DNA of 64,000 nucleotides from Maribellus luteus. GTDB taxonomy: Bacteria; Bacteroidota; Bacteroidia; Bacteroidales; Prolixibacteraceae. Both the position numbers and the translations under genes were made by a program. A model generated the notes under the pieces. The model ran no database searches and was not told the DNA's origin. It saw only the letters and a program-made list of their open reading frames with translations. The stretch spans positions 620,001 through 684,000 of the forward strand of contig NZ_QWGR01000001.1 of the NCBI RefSeq assembly GCF_003576475.1. The letters run 5' to 3'. Positions 29,501-36,622 of the stretch are shown piece by piece. Within the stretch, counting starts at the first letter, position 1; each line of letters opens with the position of its first letter.

Positions 29501-29637
29501 AGGATTTATATACCATTACAAAATATACGGGTGTAGATCCAGAGCTCGAGATTAATGGACTTGGACCAGGTTTTGATGGACGAAATAATTACCCCAGATC
29601 TAAGACCTTTACTTTTGGTGTTAATTTAACTTTTTAA
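26587..29637 (+). CDS. SusC-like TonB-dependent transporter (PUL B)
   Basis: A 1016-residue outer-membrane transporter. Its N-terminal region is longer than usual (signal anchor about 22-44 after a charged stretch), followed by the carboxypeptidase-D-like domain ([26 protein letters not shown]). The SusC motif [15 protein letters not shown], the plug ([32 protein letters not shown]) and the barrel ending NLTF follow. The DNA is visibly more AT-rich than the PUL A SusC gene. SusD follows after 12 nt. It should import the oligosaccharide processed by the (alpha/alpha)6 enzymes encoded downstream. Confidence 0.96.
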   Translation: [1016 protein letters not shown]

Positions 29638-29649
29638 AACTAATTACTT

Positions 29650-31218
29650 ATGAAATTTATATCAAAAATATTACTTACAGTATCACTGTTAGTCTTTGCC
29701 TACGGATGTACCGATTTGAGTGAGAATCTTTATAGCGAGATATTACAGGAAGATTTTTTCAAAACAGAAAACGAGGTAATTGCAGCAATTGCTCCTGTTT
29801 ATGGAAACTTGAGGGCATTTACAAATTCAACTTGGGAATTATCAACCCATTCAACAGACCAAACTTTAACACCTGAAAAAGCATTAGGTCATTGGGCAGG
29901 TTCAAATTGGCCGTTAATGAACTCACATAAATGGATCCCTTCAATGGGACTATTTAATTCAGCATGGAATGACCAATATGCTTTAGTAAATAATTCAAAT
30001 AAAATTATTTATCAGCTTGAAGGTATAGAAAGTATGGATGAAGAGTTGAAGTCTCTTTTCTTAGCTGAATTAAAAATGATCCGTGGTTTTGGATATTATA
30101 ATCTTATTGATCTATTTGGGAATGTTCCGCTTGTTACTAGTTGGATAGTTGAAGATGAAACACCACCAACGGTTCAAAGAGCAGAAGTATTTAATTATGC
30201 CGTGAATGATATTGAAGCTAATGTTGAGAATCTTTCAGAAAAAGTTGATGCATCTACTTACGGAAGGTTTAATAAATACTCTGGGTATGCCTTATTGGCG
30301 AAATATTATTTAAATGCGGAAGTTTGGTCTGCTACGCCCCAATGGGATAAAGTAATTGAATATTGCGATAAAATTATTGCATCTGAAAAATATTCACTAA
30401 CTGACAAATATTTTGATAATTTTCTTATCAAAAATGAAGGATCAAAAGAAAACATTTTTGTGATCCCATATGATGAATTGTATACCAATTCATGGGGGGT
30501 AAATCTTACTTTCGCATGGAGAGCATTACATTATGCTCATGGAGCAAAATACGATTTTAAAATGACTCCATGGAATGGGTTTACTGCTGTTCCGGCTTTT
30601 ATACATTCATTTGATTCTGCAGATAAGCGCCTTGATGGTTGGTTGATTGGACAACAGTATGGGAAATCCGGTGAAGAATTATTCTGCTCTCAAGAAAGCA
30701 ATGGGAAACCACTAAATCTAACTATTGATTATGAAAATATTTATAATCCTGATGATGGTATTGAATATGGGCCTTCGTATGCCCTCGAATTTATGGGAGC
30801 CCGTTTTGCTAAATATGAGTATGGCCCTTGTGATATTTCGATGGGAAATGATTTTGCAGTTTTCAGATATGCTGATGTTTTACTAATGAAGGCAGAAGCG
30901 CTAATGCGTAAAAATGGAGGCGTTGCAAACGCTGAAGCAGTTAATTTGGTTAATTCAGTTCGCTCCAGGGCATTTGATGATCCGTCAAAACTTTATACAG
31001 CATCAACATTAACATTAGATGCACTAATTGCTGAACGTGGTTGGGAGCTTTATGGTGAAGGTACTCGTCGTACGGATTTGGTACGCTTCGGAAGATTTAT
31101 TAAAGGAACCTGGGAGTTTTATGATCGCTCATGGGAGGATGAAAAGCACAATCTTTATCCAATCCCCTATAGTCAGATAAGTGCAAATCCTGACTTGGCT
31201 CAAAATCCCGGATACTAA
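29650..31218 (+). CDS. SusD-like glycan-binding lipoprotein (PUL B)
   Basis: A 522-residue SusD/RagB family lipoprotein with lipobox FAYGC (Cys20). Typical elements are EDFFKTENEVIAAIAPVYGNLR near the N-terminus, LAELKMIRGFGYYNLIDLFGNVPL, FRYADVLLMKAEALMRKNGG, the ERGWELYGEGTRRTDLVRFGRF segment and the C-terminal IPYSQISANPDLAQNPGY. It pairs with the SusC 12 nt upstream. A well-formed terminator follows at 31234-31284, so SusC/SusD form their own transcription unit apart from the metabolic genes. Confidence 0.96.
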   Translation: MKFISKILLTVSLLVFAYGCTDLSENLYSEILQEDFFKTENEVIAAIAPVYGNLRAFTNSTWELSTHSTDQTLTPEKALGHWAGSNWPLMNSHKWIPSMGLFNSAWNDQYALVNNSNKIIYQLEGIESMDEELKSLFLAELKMIRGFGYYNLIDLFGNVPLVTSWIVEDETPPTVQRAEVFNYAVNDIEANVENLSEKVDASTYGRFNKYSGYALLAKYYLNAEVWSATPQWDKVIEYCDKIIASEKYSLTDKYFDNFLIKNEGSKENIFVIPYDELYTNSWGVNLTFAWRALHYAHGAKYDFKMTPWNGFTAVPAFIHSFDSADKRLDGWLIGQQYGKSGEELFCSQESNGKPLNLTIDYENIYNPDDGIEYGPSYALEFMGARFAKYEYGPCDISMGNDFAVFRYADVLLMKAEALMRKNGGVANAEAVNLVNSVRSRAFDDPSKLYTASTLTLDALIAERGWELYGEGTRRTDLVRFGRFIKGTWEFYDRSWEDEKHNLYPIPYSQISANPDLAQNPGY

Positions 31219-31233
31219 TAATTAAGGAATTAT

Positions 31234-31284
31234 GGGGATGCTTTGGAATTAGTTCCAACTTTCCTAAGGCATCCCTCTCTTTTT
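31234..31284 (+). terminator. Rho-independent terminator after PUL B SusCD
   Basis: A stem GGGATGC (31235-31241) pairing with GCATCCC (31269-31275), extended inwards by imperfect pairing of TTTGGAA with TTCCTAAG, is followed by a pyrimidine/T-rich run at 31276-31284. It starts 16 nt after the SusD stop. Confidence 0.75.
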
Positions 31285-31379
31285 ACAAGGAAATACTCTG
31301 GGCTACGAATTACTTGTAGATTCTGTACTAGCTTGTTAGATATAAATATTTTATGCCTTAGTAATCAATAATAAGCAAA

Positions 31380-32945
31380 ATGATCCGAAATAATTACTTT
31401 AAAAAAACAAATGTAAAAAATCTTTCACGTAGAGGATTTATTACATCTTGTGCAGCATGCAGTGCGTGTATGGCAATATCTCCTTTTTCGTTTGGAGCTT
31501 CAAAAACGGTGAAAAAAGTTAATAATTTGAAGATAAGGATTATTTATTCATTACATGAAATTGTGCAAGACAGACCAGATTGGCCTTGTATTGGTTTTGA
31601 CTTTAAACCAATTATCGATAATGTCAACTCAATTCTACGTCATGAATTTCCAAATACCGAGTTTATTTCAACTTTAGCAACAGGACCGAAAAATGCTGAA
31701 GATATTCTGAATAAGGATAAAACGGAAAAAATTGATGGCTACATTATTTATCAGATGAATTGCTGGAATAAGGTTGTTCAAACGATATCTAATTCAAATA
31801 AACCCGTACTTTATGTTGACTTTCAATATGGAGGAAGTGGGGGGTTTTTAGTTTACAATGCAAAATTTTTGCGGGAGAAAAAGCAAAACGTAGGATTTGT
31901 GTCATCTTCAAAGATAGAAGACGTAATAGCTGCCGTAAATTGCTTCGAAACAATACGAAAAGATGGTTTTTTAAAAGATTTTGCTACCGCTACAACCTTC
32001 GCTCGAATGAAAATGACTCCATCTCCTGGGAATTTAGCTTGCAAAACCGATGATTTGAAAACACTTTCTATAGATGAGTGTAAACGTCGAATGAAAAAAT
32101 CAAAAATACTCGCCGTCCGGAATCAAGATTCTGGAAGTGCTAAATCAGTAATGGGGATACCACTTGGATATGTATCATTCTCAGAAGTTAATCATGCTTG
32201 GGAAAATGCAAATAATGATGAAGCTGGTGCAATAGCTGAGAAATGGCAAACTAGTGCTTCTGAAGTTGCTGACGTACCTTTTAAAGAACTTCAAAACTCA
32301 GCAGCTATGTATTTAGGAATGAAATCAGTACTGAAAAAACACAATGCAAATGCGATTACAGTAAATTGCCTTGGTGGTTTTTATGGTAATCATATCAATG
32401 CTTATCCATGCCTGGGATTTCACGAATTGAATAATGAAGGGCTTATTGGAGCTTGTGAGTGCGATATTAATTCATCAGCAACTATGGTAGCATTCACAAT
32501 AATGACCCAAGGACGTCCAGGATACATTTCTGATCCTGTTATTGATACGTCGAAAAATCAAATAATTTATGCCCATTGCGTAGCTCCTAACAAAATGTTT
32601 GGGGCAGATGGCCCCAGTAATCCATTTAATATAATGACTCACTCTGAAGATCGACAAGGAGCTGCTGTCCAATCGATATTACCATTAGGATATATGACTA
32701 CTACGCTGAAAATCGATAGTAATCGAAAAGAAATTATATTACATCAGGCAAAGGCAATTGATAATGATACCGATGACCGCGCATGTCGGACAAAGCTTTG
32801 TGCTGAACCAATTGGCGATATTGAAAAATTATTTACAAAATGGGATAAGTGGGGCTGGCATAGAGTTACTTTTTATGGAGATTTAAGAGAAAAAACATAT
32901 GAATTAGCCAATTCAATTGGTTGGCAGGTGATTGAGGAAGCATAG
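31380..32945 (+). CDS. Tat-exported L-fucose/L-arabinose isomerase-like protein
   Basis: A 521-residue protein with a twin-arginine signal (SRRGFITSCAACSACMA, about residues 16-32). The body resembles the FucI/AraA sugar isomerase fold. Its C-terminal part has PCLGFHELNNEGLIGACECDINSSATM and, further on, PVIDTSKNQIIYAHCVAPNKMFG, where a Glu, an Asp and a His could serve as the metal ligands known from L-fucose isomerase. Related Tat-tagged proteins occur in sugar-degrading Bacteroidota. A periplasmic ketol-isomerase is unusual because free sugars are normally isomerised in the cytosol; the protein may have another function such as binding or hydrolysis. It stands alone between the SusCD terminator and the PGI gene. 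Confidence 0.72.
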   Translation: MIRNNYFKKTNVKNLSRRGFITSCAACSACMAISPFSFGASKTVKKVNNLKIRIIYSLHEIVQDRPDWPCIGFDFKPIIDNVNSILRHEFPNTEFISTLATGPKNAEDILNKDKTEKIDGYIIYQMNCWNKVVQTISNSNKPVLYVDFQYGGSGGFLVYNAKFLREKKQNVGFVSSSKIEDVIAAVNCFETIRKDGFLKDFATATTFARMKMTPSPGNLACKTDDLKTLSIDECKRRMKKSKILAVRNQDSGSAKSVMGIPLGYVSFSEVNHAWENANNDEAGAIAEKWQTSASEVADVPFKELQNSAAMYLGMKSVLKKHNANAITVNCLGGFYGNHINAYPCLGFHELNNEGLIGACECDINSSATMVAFTIMTQGRPGYISDPVIDTSKNQIIYAHCVAPNKMFGADGPSNPFNIMTHSEDRQGAAVQSILPLGYMTTTLKIDSNRKEIILHQAKAIDNDTDDRACRTKLCAEPIGDIEKLFTKWDKWGWHRVTFYGDLREKTYELANSIGWQVIEEA

Positions 32946-33027
32946 TGAAGAATAATAGTATTAATGTGCTAATGAGATGGAAATCATTGTTTTATGGAAT
33001 TTGACAGAGAATAGTCAGTTAATATAA

Positions 33028-33054
33028 AGGGGAGCCAATAACTCAACATCCCCT
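33028..33054. other. Small hairpin between isomerase and cupin PGI genes
   Basis: AGGGGA (33028-33033) can pair with TCCCCT (33049-33054) around a 15-nt loop. There is no T-tract. The 199-nt gap 32946-33144 holds nothing else recognisable. Confidence 0.25.
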
Positions 33055-33144
33055 ACTTATATGCAAACTTGAAAAAAAACAGGTTGTTGTTCATAAGCAA
33101 CGGAGATAAAATAAATTACGACGATTTATTAAAAGTAAAATGGA

Positions 33145-33708
33145 ATGAGACAAGGAATAATACAAAGTTCTAAAATGTTTTTAGTGGCGAATAGATTGGA
33201 AGGTAAAAAGGTGGAAAGTAGTATTCGCTATCTTAGTGATATGGAAGCTGTATTTATGGATAAAGTTGCATTTTCAGCACTTGACCCACAGCAGCCGGTT
33301 TATGAAGTTGATTGCTACTTCCCTGTGGCAGATAATAAATCTGGAGGTTTGTTTTTTGGGCTTACACGGATCTTTCCTGGTAAAGTGGGCGGTGAGTTTT
33401 TTATGACCAAGGGGCATTTCCATTCGAATAATGATACAGCAGAGTTTTATTGGGGAATTAAAGGTAAAGGCTTATTGCTTTTTATGGATAAAACGCGGAA
33501 AGTATGGGCTGAAGAAATGACCGAAGGCAGTGTACATTATATTCCCGGGAATACTGCTCACCGTGTTATTAATACCGGAGTTGAGATGTTATCGTTTGGA
33601 GCCTGTTGGCCATCTGATGCTGGTCATGACTACGGTTCAATAGAAAAGGAAGGTTTTTCGGCCAGAGTAGTTGAGAAAGATGGAAAACTAATAATTATTG
33701 AAGAATAA
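33145..33708 (+). CDS. Cupin-type glucose-6-phosphate isomerase (short form)
   Basis: A 187-residue cytosolic protein of the cupin phosphoglucose isomerase family (archaeal-type PGI, Pfam GPI). The metal-binding motif is MTKGHFHSNNDTAEFYWGIKG with His91, His93 and Glu100; the fourth ligand is His139 in IPGNTAHRVIN. Members interconvert glucose-6-phosphate and fructose-6-phosphate, and some also accept mannose-6-phosphate. No signal peptide is present. It is the first gene of a tight run (6-nt gap to the ROK kinase, then 5 nt to the ManA fusion). A second, longer cupin PGI lies at 38489, which suggests that the two act on different phosphosugars. Confidence 0.88.
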   Translation: MRQGIIQSSKMFLVANRLEGKKVESSIRYLSDMEAVFMDKVAFSALDPQQPVYEVDCYFPVADNKSGGLFFGLTRIFPGKVGGEFFMTKGHFHSNNDTAEFYWGIKGKGLLLFMDKTRKVWAEEMTEGSVHYIPGNTAHRVINTGVEMLSFGACWPSDAGHDYGSIEKEGFSARVVEKDGKLIIIEE

Positions 33709-33714
33709 AAGAGG

Positions 33715-34650
33715 ATGAGTTATTACTTGGGAATAGATCTTGGAGGTACGCGTATTAAAATAGGTTTGTCTGATGATTATCAGTTGATCGAAATTCAGAA
33801 TGTTAAAGCAAGTAGGGAGAAAGGTTTCCAATACAACATGAAAATTATTGTAGAAGCTGCAGTGGGTATGTGCAGCGAGAATGAAATATCTCAATATGAC
33901 ATCAACAGTATCGGGTTTGCTTTTCCTGGATTGGTGAATAGCAAAGCCAAGAAGGTGATTGCAACTAATGCAAAATATAATGATGCGGTTGGTTTTGATT
34001 GGGATAAGTGGGCAAAAGAAAACTTTGGCGCAGCTATATATTTAGAAAATGACGCCAGGATGGCGTGCATTGGAGAATGGAGGCATGGAGCTGGTGTGCC
34101 ATATACTGATTTGATTGTGATTACATTAGGAACGGGTATTGGGACGGCAGTAGTAATGGATAATAAACTATTGAAAGGGAAACATTTCCAGGCCGGAAAT
34201 CTTGGAGGTCATTTTTCAGTAAATTATGATGGCCGGCTCTGCACATGTGGTAACAGGGGGTGTGTTGAAGCGGAAGCATCAACAGTAGTATTAAAACAAC
34301 TTGTGTCCAATCATCCTGATTTTAGTACCAGTAAATTGGTTAACCTGGAAGAAATTAGTTTTAACAACCTCTTTGAACTAGCAGATCATGATAAGGTTGC
34401 TTTGGATGTCCGAAATCAATGTCTGGATATTTGGTCTGCCGCGGTAATTAGTTATATCCATGCATTCGATTCAGAGGCTGTGATTTTGGTAGGCGGTATC
34501 ATGAATAGCAAAGATGTAATTCTTCCTTACATTGAGGAAAAAGTAAATGAATTAGCATGGACCCCTTGGGGGAAAGTTGCAATATTGAGTGCGGACCTAA
34601 ATGACAGTGCGGGAGTTATTGGCGCACTTCACATGGCACAAAAGATATAG
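33715..34650 (+). CDS. ROK-family sugar kinase
   Basis: A 311-residue ROK kinase. The phosphate-binding motif is LGIDLGGTRIKIGLS (residues 5-19), the catalytic Asp113 is in LENDARMACIGEW, and the second ATP site is TLGTGIGTAVV. The zinc-site motif GGHFSVNYDGRLCTCGNRGCVEAE supplies His166, Cys176, Cys178 and Cys183. It phosphorylates a free hexose (glucose, mannose, fructose or allose in characterised relatives) in the cytosol. It lies between the cupin PGI and the mannose-6-phosphate isomerase fusion with gaps of 5-6 nt, so kinase and isomerases are made together. Confidence 0.92.
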   Translation: MSYYLGIDLGGTRIKIGLSDDYQLIEIQNVKASREKGFQYNMKIIVEAAVGMCSENEISQYDINSIGFAFPGLVNSKAKKVIATNAKYNDAVGFDWDKWAKENFGAAIYLENDARMACIGEWRHGAGVPYTDLIVITLGTGIGTAVVMDNKLLKGKHFQAGNLGGHFSVNYDGRLCTCGNRGCVEAEASTVVLKQLVSNHPDFSTSKLVNLEEISFNNLFELADHDKVALDVRNQCLDIWSAAVISYIHAFDSEAVILVGGIMNSKDVILPYIEEKVNELAWTPWGKVAILSADLNDSAGVIGALHMAQKI

Positions 34651-34655
34651 AAAGT

Positions 34656-36425
34656 ATGAAGCAATATTTAAAAGATAAAATCTCAAACTATAATAAGACT
34701 CCTTTTATCGAAGTAAAAGAGAAGGTAAATACATGGATTGGATGGAAAGAAGTTATTACGGAAATTGAGAGAGCCATTAATCTCTTTAATGAAGAACGAA
34801 GTGTGATTGCAATTGAAACTTACCCGGGAGTAAACGATTCTGAAATTATTACTGTTGTGTCAGATATTTTTAACAGCCATACTTTCATTTATACGAATGA
34901 TTTGTTTAAAAGTGAGGACGAAATCATTCAAATGAGTTATGATGATGTGACAGATGATGAAATCTTTGGTGTAATGACACGATTGGTTCTTTCCGATTAC
35001 TTCGATCCTGAAAAACTTAAAAATGCTCGGGAAAAGATTGAAAACTCAGGAGGTTTGATCATTGTTTACGGAACAGGTGCTACTTTAGTCACTTCTACTC
35101 CTGAAGTGCTTGTATATGCAGATATGACCAGGTGGGAAATACAGCAACGTTTCAGACGAAACGAAGCAAGTAATCTGGGGCTTCATAATAATAATGAACG
35201 AACATCTTTACAATATAAAAGAGCCTTTTTTGTGGATTGGAGGGTGAGTGATCAACACAAAAAGGAAATTTTCGATTCCGTAAATTATTTTTTAGATACA
35301 AATAAGTTCAATCAGCCGAAAATGATTTCGGGAGAGACTTTGATGAAAGGGTTTGAACTTGTAGTTGGTCAGCCGTTTAGGGTGGTTCCGTTTTTCGATC
35401 CGGGACCATGGGGTGGTCAGTGGATGAAAGAGATTTGTGATTTGGATAAGTCGGAACCCAATTTTGCGTGGTGTTTTGATTGCGTTCCCGAAGAGAATAG
35501 TTTGCTGTTGAAATTTGGCGATACCATTTTTGAAACACCTTCAATAAATCTGGTGTTTTTCCGTCCGGTAGCCCTTTTAGGTGATCCGGTACATGCTCGT
35601 TTTGGTGATGAATTCCCAATTCGGTTTGATTTGCTTGATACCATGAAGGGCGGAAACTTAAGTCTTCAGGTGCATCCACTCACCGAATACATTCAAGAAA
35701 AATTCGGAATGCATTATACGCAAGATGAAAGCTATTACATTTTGGATGCGGAAGATGATGCCTTTGTTTACCTGGGACTACGTGATGATATTGAGCCTGA
35801 AAAAATGATTATTGAACTACAAACTGCACAGAAGACGGGGCTGCCATTTGATGCAGATAAGCACGTTCAAAAGTGGGAGGTTAAAAAGCATGATCATGTT
35901 CTTATACCTGCTGGTACAGTACATTGTTCAGGTAAAAACAGTATGGTATTGGAAATTAGTGCAACCCCTTACATCTTCACTTTTAAGCTTTGGGATTGGG
36001 GACGTCTCGGCTTAGATGGAAGACCTCGTCCGATTAATATCGAACATGGGAAAAAGAATATTCAGTGGGCCCGGACACGGGAATGGAGTGAAAAGAACAT
36101 TCGGAATCGTGTAGAAAAAATTGGAGAAGGCGATGGATGGATAGAAGAAAAAACCGGACTACACGAACGGGAATTCATTGAAACCCGACGACATTGGTTT
36201 TCAAAAACAGTATTGCATGATACAGGAGATAGCGTTAATGTATTAAATCTTGTGGAGGGCCGTGAGGTGATTGTCGAAAGTCCTAATAATTCATTTGAGC
36301 CTTTTGTAGTGCATTATGCAGAAACATTTATTGTACCTGCAAATGTAAAAAGCTATACAATACGTCCATTTGGTGAGTCGGAAGGACAGGAATGCGCTAC
36401 TATAAAAGCTTTTGTAAGGCACTAA
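34656..36425 (+). CDS. Class I mannose-6-phosphate isomerase with kinase-like N-terminal domain
   Basis: A 589-residue cytosolic protein. Residues about 230-589 are a type I phosphomannose isomerase with the cupin zinc ligands in NLSLQVHPL (Gln338, His340), YTQDESYYIL (Glu358) and IPAGTVHCSG (His423). Residues 1-225 look like a degenerate P-loop nucleoside/pantothenate-kinase-like domain. There SVIAIETYPGVNDSEI occupies the place of a Walker A but lacks the GK[ST] residues, and LVYADMTRWEIQQRFRRNEASN...YKRAFFVDWRVSDQHK is strongly patterned. That N-terminal domain is probably regulatory or ligand-binding (inference). Normal ManA proteins are 300-400 residues. It is co-transcribed with the ROK kinase; the product of mannose phosphorylation would be its substrate. 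Confidence 0.85.
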   Translation: MKQYLKDKISNYNKTPFIEVKEKVNTWIGWKEVITEIERAINLFNEERSVIAIETYPGVNDSEIITVVSDIFNSHTFIYTNDLFKSEDEIIQMSYDDVTDDEIFGVMTRLVLSDYFDPEKLKNAREKIENSGGLIIVYGTGATLVTSTPEVLVYADMTRWEIQQRFRRNEASNLGLHNNNERTSLQYKRAFFVDWRVSDQHKKEIFDSVNYFLDTNKFNQPKMISGETLMKGFELVVGQPFRVVPFFDPGPWGGQWMKEICDLDKSEPNFAWCFDCVPEENSLLLKFGDTIFETPSINLVFFRPVALLGDPVHARFGDEFPIRFDLLDTMKGGNLSLQVHPLTEYIQEKFGMHYTQDESYYILDAEDDAFVYLGLRDDIEPEKMIIELQTAQKTGLPFDADKHVQKWEVKKHDHVLIPAGTVHCSGKNSMVLEISATPYIFTFKLWDWGRLGLDGRPRPINIEHGKKNIQWARTREWSEKNIRNRVEKIGEGDGWIEEKTGLHEREFIETRRHWFSKTVLHDTGDSVNVLNLVEGREVIVESPNNSFEPFVVHYAETFIVPANVKSYTIRPFGESEGQECATIKAFVRH

Positions 36426-36527
36426 AAAAATAGATGAAATGTAAACTATTCACTTGTATAAAGACAATTTTGGAATTGGGTACATTATTTCACGATAGCC
36501 CAAATGAATAATCTATCGACCCAATAG

Positions 36528-36558
36528 GCTACTGTAAAGCTTTATGTAAGGAGTTAAT
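36528..36558 (+). pseudogene. Relic of a second ManA-like 3' end
   Basis: The stretch GGCTACTGTAAAGCTTTATG at 36528-36547, continuing GTAAGGAGTTAA-like, closely matches the last codons of the ManA fusion gene (GCTACTATAAAAGCTTTTGT at about 36397-36416 and on to its stop). It lies about 130 nt downstream of the copy. Two small indels break the frame. It may be what is left of a tandem duplicate, though the match is short enough that chance is possible. Confidence 0.35.
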
Positions 36559-36622
36559 TGCATTTGATAGTAGTTCTGTTATGATTACAGATTTTAGTTA
36601 ATGAACAAATGAATTAAAGAAT

